The position numbers and the translations under genes were made by a program. Below the pieces are notes generated by a model. That model was not told the origin of the DNA. It searched no databases and saw only the letters and a program-made list of their open reading frames with translations. Shown in pieces: positions 25,671 to 34,432 of a DNA stretch of 64,000 nucleotides. The first letter of the stretch is position 1; each line of letters starts with the position of its first letter. This stretch comes from Rhodococcus sp. ABRD24 (GTDB taxonomy: Bacteria; Actinomycetota; Actinomycetes; Mycobacteriales; Mycobacteriaceae), in contig NZ_CP035319.1 of the NCBI RefSeq assembly GCF_004328705.1, positions 4,712,001-4,776,000 of the forward strand, given 5' to 3'.

Positions 25671-26312
25671 GTGAGCCCGCCGCGGCGGGAAGCGGCGCCC
25701 GCGTCGGATGCGCCGTCCTCCGACACTGTGCCCTCACCTCACACCCCCGTTCCCGTGGTCAATATCGCCAATATCCTTACCGTGCTGCGTATTGCGCTCG
25801 TGCCGGTGTTCCTGGTTGCGCTGTTCGTCGGCGATGGGCATTCGACGTTGTGGCGGATCATTGCGACCGCCATCTTCGTGATCGCGGCCGTAACCGATCG
25901 CATCGACGGCCAGCTGGCCCGCAAGCACGGCCTGGTCACGGACTTCGGCAAGCTCGCCGACCCGATCGCCGACAAGGCGCTGATCGGTGCAGCGCTGATC
26001 GGACTGTCTGTGCTCGGCGATTTGTCGTGGTGGGTGACCGGCATCATTGCCGCGCGCGAGCTCGGCATCACTTTGCTGCGATTCGCGGTCCTGCGTCACG
26101 GCGTGATCCCGGCTGGCCGCGGCGGCAAACTGAAGACCCTGGTGCAGACGGTCGCCATCGGCCTCTACCTGTTTCCGCTGCCCGGTGCCTTCGCGCCCCT
26201 GAGCGCCACGCTGATGGGCCTCGCGGTGGCGTTGACCGTCATCACCGGACTCGACTACGTCGTCCAGGCGGTCCGGCTACGTGCCGGTGCCCGGCGCCCC
26301 GGCCGCACATGA
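25671..26312 (+). CDS. pgsA: CDP-diacylglycerol-glycerol-3-phosphate 3-phosphatidyltransferase
   Basis: PgsA makes phosphatidylglycerol phosphate from CDP-diacylglycerol. The CDP-alcohol phosphotransferase motif is read as DGQLARKHGLVTDFGKLAD, beside several membrane helices. GTG 25671 gives 213 residues with a short Pro/Ser-rich tail before VNIANILTVLR; GTG 25728 or 25755 could also be used. The stop overlaps the cinA start. Confidence 0.9.
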   Translation: MSPPRREAAPASDAPSSDTVPSPHTPVPVVNIANILTVLRIALVPVFLVALFVGDGHSTLWRIIATAIFVIAAVTDRIDGQLARKHGLVTDFGKLADPIADKALIGAALIGLSVLGDLSWWVTGIIAARELGITLLRFAVLRHGVIPAGRGGKLKTLVQTVAIGLYLFPLPGAFAPLSATLMGLAVALTVITGLDYVVQAVRLRAGARRPGRT

Positions 26313-26797
26313 CCGACCCACTCGTCGACGAGGTTCCGGCGAACGAGCTGGTGGCGGTGCTGGCACGTCGAGGGCAGACAATGGCGACCGCAGAATCACT
26401 CACCGCTGGACTACTTGCCGCGACCGTTGCCGGTGTGCCCGGTGCGAGCGCCGTTCTGCGCGGCGGGCTGATTGTCTACGCGACCGACCTCAAGTGCAGT
26501 CTCGCCGGCGTCGACGCGAACGTCCTGGCGCACGACGGGCCGGTTGCCCGCCGGACCGCCGCGGAGCTTGCGGAGGGCGCTGCGCGCCGCTGCGGCGCCG
26601 ACTGGGGCATCGGAGTGACCGGTGTGGCCGGACCGGACCCGCAAGACGGCCATGCGCCAGGCACGGTGTTCGTCGGGGTCTCTGGGCCGGACGGCACCGA
26701 GGTGGCGGCGTTGCGACTTGGTGGTGACCGGTGGGAAATCCGGTTCGGCACCGTTTGTGCGGCGGTGTCGAATCTGCTCGAACGATTGTCACGATAG
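26309..26797 (+). CDS. cinA: CinA C-terminal domain protein (NMN amidohydrolase-like)
   Basis: This 162-residue stand-alone CinA amidase domain includes ATAESLTAGLLAATVA, GGLIVYATDLK and GVTGVAGPDPQDG. The family deamidates nicotinamide mononucleotide. Coupled to pgsA by a four-base ATGA overlap. Confidence 0.92.
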   Translation: MTDPLVDEVPANELVAVLARRGQTMATAESLTAGLLAATVAGVPGASAVLRGGLIVYATDLKCSLAGVDANVLAHDGPVARRTAAELAEGAARRCGADWGIGVTGVAGPDPQDGHAPGTVFVGVSGPDGTEVAALRLGGDRWEIRFGTVCAAVSNLLERLSR

Positions 26798-26801
26798 GGT
26801 C

Positions 26802-26829
26802 GGGAACCAATCGCGTGCACTCGTGCGTT
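26802..26829 (+). promoter_or_regulatory. SigE-type ECF promoter upstream of clgR
   Basis: GGGAACC (26802-26808) and CGTT (26826-26829) are separated by 17 bases, the layout of mycobacterial SigE promoters. It begins 5 bases after the cinA stop and lies 40 bases before the clgR start codon. In M. tuberculosis clgR is transcribed by SigE after envelope stress. Confidence 0.65.
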
Positions 26830-26868
26830 TGTATTGACGAGTGAGGTGTCGGATTAAGGAGGAGCGAG

Positions 26869-27210
26869 ATGGCGCTGCTATTGCGTGAGGCAATCGGTGA
26901 CAGTCTTCGGCGCACCCGCGTTTCGCAGAGCCGGACCCTGCGCGAGGTGTCCAACAGCGCGCGGGTCAGTCTCGGCTACCTGTCCGAGATCGAGCGGGGC
27001 CGCAAGGAGGCGTCGAGCGAGCTGCTGGCCGCGATCTGTGACGCGCTCGAGGTTCCGCTATCCGAGGTCCTCGTCGATGTCAGTGAGATCCTGGCGGTTG
27101 CACCGCGCGAGAAGGTCGCCGCCGATCGTGCATCGGTGACCGGCCGCATCGCACAGGACACCCGGGTCGTGATTCCCGCACCGACAGCGAGGACGCTGGC
27201 GGCGGCATAG
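26869..27210 (+). CDS. clgR: ClgR, XRE-family transcriptional activator
   Basis: This 113-residue protein has a helix-turn-helix ([23 protein letters not shown], residues 24-46) identical in layout to ClgR, the activator of clp protease and Psp genes. It ends in RTLAAA; terminal alanines target Streptomyces ClgR to Clp proteolysis. A strong AAGGAGG precedes the start. It heads the clgR-pspA-pspM group. Confidence 0.93.
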   Translation: MALLLREAIGDSLRRTRVSQSRTLREVSNSARVSLGYLSEIERGRKEASSELLAAICDALEVPLSEVLVDVSEILAVAPREKVAADRASVTGRIAQDTRVVIPAPTARTLAAA

Positions 27211-27388
27211 CCGTGCCGTCACGCTTCGGAAACCGATAGATTCATCAGTGACTGCCGGGCGCAATTGCCCGTAGTGATTGCTGGTGATTGACAAGGCGAG
27301 CAGTAGGGCAGTGCCCAAGTTCGATGCGTGACGGTCGCGCATCGGGTCGCGTACCGCGCGGCGCAGCAGATGGAGGCGGGATCAACCC

Positions 27389-28213
27389 ATGGCTAATCCT
27401 TTCGTCAAGGGATGGAAGTACCTGATGGCGCTCTTCAATTCCAAGATTGATGAGAAGGCCGACCCCAAGGTGCAGATTCAGCAGGCGATCGAGGACGCGC
27501 AGCGTCAACATCAGGCCCTGTCGCAGCAGGCCGCGTCGGTGATCGGCAACCAGCGGCAGCTCGAGATGAAGCTCAGCCGCCAGCTCGACGAGGTGGAGAA
27601 GCTCAACGCGAACGCGCGGCAGGCCGTTACTCTCGCCGATCAGGCCGCGGCCGCGGGCGACAATGAGAAGGCAATCCAGTACACCAACGCAGCCGAGGCG
27701 TTTGCGGCCCAGCTCGTGACGGCGGAGCAGGGTGTCGAGGACCTCAAGGCGCTGCATGATCAGTCCCTGCAGGCCGCGACGCAGGCCAAGAAAGCCGTGG
27801 AGCAGAACGCCATGACTCTGCAGGCCAAGGTCGCCGAGCGCACCAAGCTGCTCAGCCAGCTCGAACAGGCCAAGATGCAGGAGCGCGTCAGCGAATCGTT
27901 GCGGTCGATGGACAGCACGCTGACCGCGCCGGGCAACACTCCCAGCCTCGACGCGGTTCGCGACAAGATCGAGCGCCGGTATGCCGACGCACTCGGCTCG
28001 GCGGAGCTGGCTCAGAACTCGGTGCAGGGTCGGATGATGGACGTTCAGCAGGCGAGTGTTCAGCTGGCCGGCCATAGCCGTCTCGAGCAGATCCGCGCCT
28101 CGATGAAGGGCGACGCTCTTCCGTCCGGTGGTACTGCGGCCGCGCCGGCGAAGCCCGCCGCGGCACCGGAGCCACCCGCGGCGTCCGCCAACGGCGAGAC
28201 CTCCGCGCAGTAG
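27389..28213 (+). CDS. pspA: PspA/IM30 (35-kDa antigen homologue)
   Basis: This 274-residue, almost entirely coiled-coil protein starts [20 protein letters not shown], the membrane-binding amphipathic helix. It ends in an Ala/Pro-rich tail. PspA protects the cell membrane under envelope stress and binds ClgR in mycobacteria. A short CGGGC/GCCCG hairpin and a CGC-N5-GCG site at 27348 lie upstream. Confidence 0.95.
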   Translation: MANPFVKGWKYLMALFNSKIDEKADPKVQIQQAIEDAQRQHQALSQQAASVIGNQRQLEMKLSRQLDEVEKLNANARQAVTLADQAAAAGDNEKAIQYTNAAEAFAAQLVTAEQGVEDLKALHDQSLQAATQAKKAVEQNAMTLQAKVAERTKLLSQLEQAKMQERVSESLRSMDSTLTAPGNTPSLDAVRDKIERRYADALGSAELAQNSVQGRMMDVQQASVQLAGHSRLEQIRASMKGDALPSGGTAAAPAKPAAAPEPPAASANGETSAQ

Positions 28214-28243
28214 GCAACTGACAGCGAACGAGAAGTCGGTTCG

Positions 28244-29113
28244 ATGAGTAACAACCGAGGTGGCCGGTCCGGGAAGAACTCCCGGCCGGCCTCCTCCGTC
28301 TTCAGCGAGGGTGCGACCCTCGCCTCCAGCGCCGTGTCGGCGGTCGGCAGTGCGCACAATGTGCTGCGGGAGGTCGGTGGCAACGTCGCCGAGTCGGTGC
28401 GCCGCTGGTCCGACCCGCGGGAACGCATGCTGCGCAAGCGGCGTCGGGCGCGTAAGCGCGCCACCCGTTTCGCCATCACATCCGGTGGGAGCGCCGTGGG
28501 GGCAGTTTCGCTCGCAGTTGCGTCCGCCCCGGACTGGACGGTCGTCGCAACGGGCGGAGCCGCGGCCCTGTTCGCAGTGCCGGCCGTCGTCGCGGTCGGG
28601 ACATACCGTCGGCTGACCGCGAAGCCGCTGCCGCCGGTGACGCAGTCACGGCTGGTGCTGCCGCCGTCCGGTTCGGCCGCCCGGATGCCGATGGAGCGTC
28701 TGGCACGGGCCGAGAACAGCTTGTACCAGCTGCTCGGCGTGTTGGGCCGGTCCGCGAGTGTCGATGCAGACGAACTCGATCACACTGGTGAGACCGCGCG
28801 ATCGGCGGCGGCCACTCTGCGAGCCGTCGCAGCGGACATCGTCGCGATGGAAAATGCCGGGCGCAGTTCTGCCGCCGCCGCCGAGCACCTCGGCCAGTCC
28901 GTCCGGGCAGCCGCGGACCAGTTGGGGGTCGGCGTCGACCAGTTCGAGGATCTCGTCACCGCGGCGGCGAAGATGACGGCCCCAGCGCAGACGTCGTCGT
29001 ACGTTGCACTGGATCGGCAGCGGCAGGATCTGTTGTCGGCCTCGGATCTGCTCGAGGGCTGGGCGGCGGCGCTGGGGGAACTCGACGAGATCGACCGTCG
29101 GTTCCGGCGCTAG
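28244..29113 (+). CDS. pspM: PspM, membrane partner of PspA (Rv2743c type)
   Basis: This 289-residue protein has a basic segment (MLRKRRRARKRATRF) followed by two membrane helices (about 81-125) and a helical C-terminal half. It lies 30 bases after pspA as in mycobacteria, where it recruits PspA to the membrane. The mycobacterial fourth gene pspN is absent; convergent biotin-transport genes follow. Confidence 0.88.
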   Translation: MSNNRGGRSGKNSRPASSVFSEGATLASSAVSAVGSAHNVLREVGGNVAESVRRWSDPRERMLRKRRRARKRATRFAITSGGSAVGAVSLAVASAPDWTVVATGGAAALFAVPAVVAVGTYRRLTAKPLPPVTQSRLVLPPSGSAARMPMERLARAENSLYQLLGVLGRSASVDADELDHTGETARSAAATLRAVAADIVAMENAGRSSAAAAEHLGQSVRAAADQLGVGVDQFEDLVTAAAKMTAPAQTSSYVALDRQRQDLLSASDLLEGWAAALGELDEIDRRFRR

Positions 29114-29132
29114 AGAGTCGGCCGGCGACGGC

Positions 29133-29738
29133 TCAGTCGTCCACACCGCGCGCGGCGAGGGCCTCGCCCATCGCTTCCGCGGTCAGCAGCGCGGACACCA
29201 CGGTCGGTACGGCGAGGGCGCGTAGCGAGAATCCGAGGCCGCGCGCCTTTCGCGCATCGGTGACCTGTTGCACGATCCCAGTGAGCAGCGGAATGCACCG
29301 CAAAGTCATTGCGAGGACGAGGCCGGCGCGATCCGGATTGACGCCCACACGGCGCAGCGGACGCAACCCGCGGCCGATCGTGTCGAGCATGTCGCTGACC
29401 CGGGTGGTGAGGGTGACCAGTGCCGCGAGCGCGACGGCGAGAGCGATGGTGCCGCAGACGATCGCCGCGCGCGCCCAGCCGGTGAAGATCACTTGGAAGG
29501 CTCCGATGAACAACATCGCCCACATCAGCGGGCGGAGCTGTGAAAGGGCCGTTCTGATGGGGATTCCCGCGATCAGATAGCCGGCTGCGACGACGGCGGC
29601 GGCAGGTACGAGTTGCCACGGCTGCCGTATCAGAACCGTGATCGCGAGAATCGCCATGACCATCGCGATGAGCTTCGGTCCGGCGGGCATCCGGTGCAGG
29701 ATCGACGAGCCGGGGGAATACAAGCCGAGCGTGGTCAT
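29133..29738 (-). CDS. bioN: ECF transporter T component, biotin (BioN)
   Basis: This 201-residue membrane protein has about five helices and the T-component coupling motif ARKARGL near residue 170. It links the S component to the ATPase. Its start overlaps the bioM stop by four bases, and bioY lies just beyond. Confidence 0.9.
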   Translation of the reverse strand: MTTLGLYSPGSSILHRMPAGPKLIAMVMAILAITVLIRQPWQLVPAAAVVAAGYLIAGIPIRTALSQLRPLMWAMLFIGAFQVIFTGWARAAIVCGTIALAVALAALVTLTTRVSDMLDTIGRGLRPLRRVGVNPDRAGLVLAMTLRCIPLLTGIVQQVTDARKARGLGFSLRALAVPTVVSALLTAEAMGEALAARGVDD

Positions 29739-30415
29739 CCGATCAGCGCGCGATAGAACGCGACGGAGTCAGCTGGCGCGCCGTCCGCGGCGACCCGGCC
29801 CTGGTCGATCACGATCACGCGGTCGAAGTCGTCGAGCAGGTCCAGATGGTGGGTGACCACGACGAGCTGCTGCTGCAGGCCTGCCAGCGTTCTCCGCATC
29901 AAACGGGCGTTGCGCAGATCGAGCAGCGTCGTCGGCTCGTCGGCAACCAGTACGTCGGGGTCGGTCACCATCACTGCGGCGAGTGCGAGCAACTGTTTCT
30001 GGCCGCCCGACAGGAGGTGCGTCGGGTGGTCCGCGTGCCCGGCCAACCCGAAGCCGGTCAGCACCTGGGTGACCCGGTCGGCGCGCTCCGCCTTGCTCAG
30101 TGAACTGCGCCGCAGCGAGAATCCGATGTCCTCGGCGACCGTCGGCATGATGATCTGGTGGTCAGGATCGGTGAACACGAAACCGACCTTCTTCCGCACC
30201 TGGCGTCCCTTGCGGGCGGTGTCCAGACCGTCGACACTGACCGCGCCGGAAGTGGGGGTCACGAGGCCGTTGATCATGCGAGCCAGCGTGGACTTGCCGC
30301 TGCCGTTGGCGCCGATGATTCCGATCCGTGCCTCGGTGAGGGTGAGGCTGATGCCGTCGAGCACCCTACGCTCACCGTAGGCGTGGTGGACCGCGTCGAA
30401 CCGGATCTCGCTCAT
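29735..30415 (-). CDS. bioM: ECF transporter ATPase, biotin (BioM)
   Basis: This 226-residue ABC ATPase has Walker A GANGSGKST, signature LSGGQKQLL, Walker B VLVADEPTTLLD and the switch His (VVTHHLDL). It powers biotin uptake with BioN and BioY. Fourteen bases separate it from bioY. Confidence 0.94.
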   Translation of the reverse strand: MSEIRFDAVHHAYGERRVLDGISLTLTEARIGIIGANGSGKSTLARMINGLVTPTSGAVSVDGLDTARKGRQVRKKVGFVFTDPDHQIIMPTVAEDIGFSLRRSSLSKAERADRVTQVLTGFGLAGHADHPTHLLSGGQKQLLALAAVMVTDPDVLVADEPTTLLDLRNARLMRRTLAGLQQQLVVVTHHLDLLDDFDRVIVIDQGRVAADGAPADSVAFYRALIG

Positions 30416-30429
30416 CGTGCAGTAATCGG

Positions 30430-31041
30430 CTAGACCGCGTCCGCGCGCGCCGCTGTGACGGGCAGATTGCGAGCGGCCAGGGCGGGGTAGGCACGGTGTA
30501 CCTGGGCGGCGACGGCAGCCGCGACGACAGCCTTGAGGACGTCGCCGGGCAGGTAGGCGAGATTGGCGGCAAAGGCCGCTGGGACTGTGAGATCGGTCTT
30601 GAGGAGCATGCCGGGAATGCCGAACGCGTACAGTACGACGATCCCGCCGACCAGATTGATCGCGATGCCCCCGAACACGTTGTACCTGGGCAGCATCCGA
30701 TAGCTGAGCCAGCCGATGACCGCGGCGGCCGGCAGCCAGCCGATCAGGAAGCCGGCCGTGGGACTCGACAGCGACATGAGTGATGTGCGGCCGCCTGCCA
30801 GCACCGGCAGCGCCAGCCCGAGCACGATCACCGTGAGCACCGCGAGCGTGCCCTTGCGCGGTCCGAGGAGGGCTCCGGCGAGCATGACACCGAGCGTCTG
30901 CAGTGTGATCGGCACGGCCGACCCGCCGATGTTGATGGTGCCCGGTAGGCCGAGCGCGATGATGAGCGCTGCGAAGACGGCGATCTGCGCGAGATCGCGA
31001 GCGGTGTTGCGGGGGGTGCCCGTGGGGGATGTCTGCGACAC
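30430..31041 (-). CDS. bioY: BioY, biotin-binding S component
   Basis: This 203-residue membrane protein has the BioY blocks GTINIGGSAVPITLQTLGVM and SPTAGFLIGWLPAA. It binds biotin for the ECF transporter. GTG 31041 is chosen because AGGAG lies upstream and the family N terminus fits; a longer frame upstream crosses the structured leader. The first gene of bioYMN. Confidence 0.93.
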   Translation of the reverse strand: MSQTSPTGTPRNTARDLAQIAVFAALIIALGLPGTINIGGSAVPITLQTLGVMLAGALLGPRKGTLAVLTVIVLGLALPVLAGGRTSLMSLSSPTAGFLIGWLPAAAVIGWLSYRMLPRYNVFGGIAINLVGGIVVLYAFGIPGMLLKTDLTVPAAFAANLAYLPGDVLKAVVAAAVAAQVHRAYPALAARNLPVTAARADAV

Positions 31042-31080
31042 GGCTATCGACTGCTCCTGGTGGAATTCGCGAACAGGACG

Positions 31081-31169
31081 GATCAGGTTCGAACCTGCCG
31101 AGCTTATGCCAACGAGCGTCGTCGGTAGCAGCCCAGCCCGGTTTCGAACTCTCAGGGTGAACCCTGATC
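31081..31169 (-). ncRNA. Structured RNA leader upstream of bioY (candidate riboswitch or attenuator)
   Basis: On the bioY-sense RNA, 31159-31169 pairs with 31081-31090 (10 bp plus a bulge), 31135-31141 with 31098-31104 (7 bp), and 31119-31125 with 31109-31115 (7 bp, loop of 3). Each strand of the outer stem can instead fold locally as CAGGGU-UC-ACCCUG or CAGGUU-CG-AACCUG, giving two mutually exclusive states. It lies 40 bases before the bioY start. No known class fits. Confidence 0.55.
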
Positions 31170-31276
31170 TTTCCCTGATCTTCGCTGTGACCTGGAGCTT
31201 TCCGGTTGGGACCATGCGACGATCAACGTGCCGGGATCGTAGGATCGACGGTGAACACCCAAGCAGGAGGCACATC

Positions 31277-31453
31277 GTGTTCTGGAAGATTGTCGGCATC
31301 GTGGCACTGGTCTGGATCGCGTTCGCGTTGATCGGAGCTGTGGTCAAGGGCCTGTTCTGGATACTGGCGGTCAGTGCCGTGGTGTTCGGGTTGTACGTGC
31401 TCTACAAGGCCGTGTCGGGAAGCGGCGACACGTCGGACGTCACCAAGCTCTAG
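31277..31453 (+). CDS. Small two-helix membrane protein
   Basis: This 58-residue protein starts at GTG 31277 with CAGGAGG six bases upstream. It is nearly all hydrophobic (two helices, about 3-25 and 28-47) with a polar SGSGDTSDVTKL tail. It is divergent from bioY. Function unknown. The 31454-31629 spacer shows no gene. Confidence 0.7.
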   Translation: MFWKIVGIVALVWIAFALIGAVVKGLFWILAVSAVVFGLYVLYKAVSGSGDTSDVTKL

Positions 31454-31629
31454 CGCGGGCGCGATGCTGGCGAGGGCGCGGTCGATCCGGCGGGCCCGGA
31501 TGTACCGACTTGTGTGTCGGAGCGGCGTCGTGTTCGAACCGACGGGTCGTAGCGTGCCGTAGGTGACCGTGGGGGATAGCTGACAGCGTTACCCCGTCCG
31601 CGACGGATATGCCTACCACCCGAGTCCGC

Positions 31630-32610
31630 CTAGTTCTGGCTCTTGTCCTCGTCCACACCGGGGATGGGGTGGACGGCGCTTCCGGAAATGACCGACCCGC
31701 CGGTGCGACCGGCACGTTGCAACACCAGCAGCACAGCCACCCCAGCGAGCACGATGCCGATCAGATTGACACCAAGTTGCCCGAGCGAGCTCAGCATGAC
31801 ACTCCATTTCCCCGCGAACACCGCGACGACGGCCAATCCCGCAGCTGGCACTGTCGTTACCGAGATGAACACGCCCACCAGAACAGTGGAGGCGTAGGTG
31901 ACCAATGCCAGCATGCCTGCCGCCCCCGCCAGCAGCGCCACCACTAGTGAGAATGGCCCCACCTCGTAGATGAAGTCGAAGACGCGGGCGTTCTCGACAT
32001 CACCGGTCCCGATCCAGCCGAGACGAATCCACAGCAGTGTGGCCAGCGCCGTGACCACCATCGCGACCGGAAACGAGATGGCCAGGGTGCGTGCCGAACT
32101 CCGTATGAGCCCGAAGTCTCTGCGAACCAGGCCGACTGAAAGCGCCGCCAGCGGTCGGAACTCGGGCCCAACCACCATCGCGCCAACCAGGGTAAGCGGA
32201 GAGGCCGTCGCAACACCTACCGCCGACAACAGGAACGCGATCGACAGAAACACCAGGAACGTAGGCGTCAGTCGGGCCCCCTCGCGCACCTGACCGAGCA
32301 ACTGCTCCCACACGACAGCTTCTTCCCGGCGTGTAGGAGTCGCAGCTTCCGCCCGCTCCCCGGCGCGGGAGAGTACGGTCCCCGCCGGCTCGAAGGAAAT
32401 ACCGCCCGTCCGCACCAGATCCAGAGCGGCCAACGCCGCAAGGACATCATTCGCGCAGGCACGCGCCACATCCGCCTCGATCACATCACCGGGCGGATCG
32501 ATGGCGGCACCGAGTGCGAGCGTCACATGGGTGACGCCGGGTTCGGCGGCCAGCGTGCGCAGGACTGCTGCGGAGCGGTTGCTCGACGAGATGACGCGCA
32601 GATGCAGCAC
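31630..32610 (-). CDS. DUF389 membrane protein
   Basis: This 326-residue protein has an N-terminal ferredoxin-like region (MLHLRVISS, LVRTGGISFEPAGTV) and six or so membrane helices, with the DUF389 motif LVGAMVVGPEFRPLAAL. Function unknown; some relatives are linked to stress tolerance. Monocistronic by spacing. Confidence 0.88.
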   Translation of the reverse strand: MLHLRVISSSNRSAAVLRTLAAEPGVTHVTLALGAAIDPPGDVIEADVARACANDVLAALAALDLVRTGGISFEPAGTVLSRAGERAEAATPTRREEAVVWEQLLGQVREGARLTPTFLVFLSIAFLLSAVGVATASPLTLVGAMVVGPEFRPLAALSVGLVRRDFGLIRSSARTLAISFPVAMVVTALATLLWIRLGWIGTGDVENARVFDFIYEVGPFSLVVALLAGAAGMLALVTYASTVLVGVFISVTTVPAAGLAVVAVFAGKWSVMLSSLGQLGVNLIGIVLAGVAVLLVLQRAGRTGGSVISGSAVHPIPGVDEDKSQN

Positions 32611-32831
32611 AGTATTGCCCCCTCCGGCCGGCGGTGGTGTGACCGAGCGACGGCCAGTTCATCGTCAGCAATCGTAGCGGGGCCGCCTGGCGACCTTGAC
32701 TTCACGACCTGCGCCAAGTGGGGAGGGCGCCGGGTGAGAAAGGACAACCGATGCGGGTCTTCGAACGCTCTCGGTGTTGACAGCAGACGCAGGAACCCTC
32801 GTGTTCGCCGAGTCTGGGGCATGCTGAGGGA
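32611..32831. other. Divergent intergenic region
   Basis: The 221 bases separate the DUF389 gene from the PIG-L gene and must hold both promoters. A TTGACA hexamer occurs near 32777 toward the PIG-L gene without a convincing -10 element. No other structure was recognised. Confidence 0.4.
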
Positions 32832-33545
32832 ATGGAACCGATTCCTGAGGACTGGCAGCGTGGGTTGGTGATCGTCGCCCACCCGGACGACATCGAGTAC
32901 GGGGCGGCGGCCGCCGTCGCCCACTGGACCGACCAGGGCAAGGACATTCGGTACGTGCTCGCCACCAGTGGTGAGGCCGGGATCGCGGGGCTGCACCCGA
33001 AACACTCGGGGCCGCTTCGCGAGGAGGAGGAACGCCGGTCGGCGGCGATCGTCGGGGTCTCGCATGTAGAGTTCCTCGGCTACCCCGACGGTCGACTCGA
33101 ATACGGCCTGGATTTGCGCCGGGATCTCGCCCGGGTCATCCGAGTGCACCGCCCCGAAATGGTCGTCACCATGAATCACCGTGAGACGTGGGGCCCGGGA
33201 TTCCTGAACAGCGCCGACCACCGGGCGGTCGGCCTGGCCGTGCTCGACGCCGTCGCCGACGCCGCCAACGAGTGGATCTTCCCCGAGCTCACCGAGCCGG
33301 CGTGGACCGGCGTCCGGTGGGCCGCGGTGAACGCGATGGTCGGCACCACTCACGCCGTCGATGTCACGTCGACGGTCGAGCGCGCGGTCGAGTCGCTGTG
33401 TGAGCACCGCGCCTACCTCGAGGCGCTCAGCGATGAGCCCGTGCTGGATCAGGCGGCCCGCCAGATCGAGATGTCCACCGGGCCCAAGCCGGGATTCGAC
33501 GCCGAGCGTGCGGTCGGATTCGAGTTGTTCGTCTTCGGCGGCTAG
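32832..33545 (+). CDS. PIG-L/LmbE-family zinc deacetylase
   Basis: This 237-residue protein has the zinc motif AHPDD (residues 17-21) and the later His in SADHRAVG. The family removes acetyl groups from GlcNAc-containing molecules or cleaves mycothiol conjugates. It is shorter than MshB/Mca and probably neither. Its end overlaps the convergent lipid-kinase stop by four bases. Confidence 0.87.
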   Translation: MEPIPEDWQRGLVIVAHPDDIEYGAAAAVAHWTDQGKDIRYVLATSGEAGIAGLHPKHSGPLREEEERRSAAIVGVSHVEFLGYPDGRLEYGLDLRRDLARVIRVHRPEMVVTMNHRETWGPGFLNSADHRAVGLAVLDAVADAANEWIFPELTEPAWTGVRWAAVNAMVGTTHAVDVTSTVERAVESLCEHRAYLEALSDEPVLDQAARQIEMSTGPKPGFDAERAVGFELFVFGG

Positions 33546-34432
33546 CTCAGCGGAGCCCCGATGATCACCCGGCCGGCGCCAGGCACCGCTGTGATATCGA
33601 TCGGCAGCGGTGCGATCGGCTCGCCGTCGGCGTAGGCGGTCACGGGCGTGCCGGTTTCCAGTCGGATCTTGTGGGACCGGTACGTCTGGACCTCTTCGAG
33701 TTCGACGTGCGTGCCCTTGTAGACGGTGGGGAACAGCCGCACCAGGCGAAAGCGGCTGCCCGATGCGACCACCGTGACGTCGAGTAGTCCGTCGTCGAGG
33801 ACGGCGCCGGGCGTGATGAGCATGCCGCCGCCGTACGAGGTCCCGTTACCGACCGAGACCATCGTCGCGTCGACCTCGACGGTCCGGTCGTCGAGCACGA
33901 TTCGATACGGAATCGGTTTCAGCTGAGCAAGTTCGGCAAGCATCGCCAGGTTGTAGCGCATCGGCCCCTTGGGCCACCGCATCCGATTGGCGCGGTCGGT
34001 GACGAGCGAGTCGAACCCGCTCGCGAGGACCGTGCCGAACCAGCGGTCGCCGGCCAGGCCCAGGTCGATCGTCGCGATCTCGCCGCTCGCGACGATGTCG
34101 GCGGCGGCAAGCGGATCGTCGACCGGTATGTGGAACAGCCGGGCGTGGTCGTTGCCGGTACCCCCGGGGATGATGCCGAGCGGCGTTCCCGTCTGCGCCA
34201 GGGCCTGCCAGGCGATGCTGATGAGCCCGTCACCGCCGGCGGCGACCAGCGCGTCGGTGCCGGCGGTGACGGCCTTCCGCGCCAGTGCCAGCGCCTCTTG
34301 CGGTGTGCGACCCTCGATCTCGGTGACCGTCACCCCGCGTTCCCGCAGTCGTGCGACGGCGGCAGCGGCCGCCCACGGGGCGTTCCCGTTGCCTGCCGTG
34401 GGATTCGTCAGGACCGTGACCGAACTCGTCAT
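33542..34432 (-). CDS. Diacylglycerol/lipid kinase (DagK/YegS family)
   Basis: This 296-residue protein has the nucleotide-binding TNPTAGNG, the catalytic-loop AAGGDGLI and IPGGTGND. It phosphorylates diacylglycerol or a related lipid. GGDG is followed by LIS rather than the common T(V/L)NE, a mild variation. ATG 34432 overlaps the stop of the upstream oxidase gene, so the two are coupled; with glpD nearby this forms a glycerolipid group. Confidence 0.9.
   Translation of the reverse strand: MTSSVTVLTNPTAGNGNAPWAAAAAVARLRERGVTVTEIEGRTPQEALALARKAVTAGTDALVAAGGDGLISIAWQALAQTGTPLGIIPGGTGNDHARLFHIPVDDPLAAADIVASGEIATIDLGLAGDRWFGTVLASGFDSLVTDRANRMRWPKGPMRYNLAMLAELAQLKPIPYRIVLDDRTVEVDATMVSVGNGTSYGGGMLITPGAVLDDGLLDVTVVASGSRFRLVRLFPTVYKGTHVELEEVQTYRSHKIRLETGTPVTAYADGEPIAPLPIDITAVPGAGRVIIGAPLS

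Noticed and set aside
31084..31097. tRNA T-arm (GGTTCGAACC)
   Set aside because: The 14-base palindrome mimics a T-arm, but no acceptor, D or anticodon arms surround it on either strand. The GTTCGAAC near 31528 fails for the same reason.
31081..31169. TPP riboswitch upstream of bioY (CUGAGAG followed by GAACCUGAUC)
   Set aside because: Two blocks look alike, but the conserved 3' part (UAAU then GCG and AGGGA) and the proper stem order are absent; GAACCUGAUC is instead the 3' strand of the outer stem.
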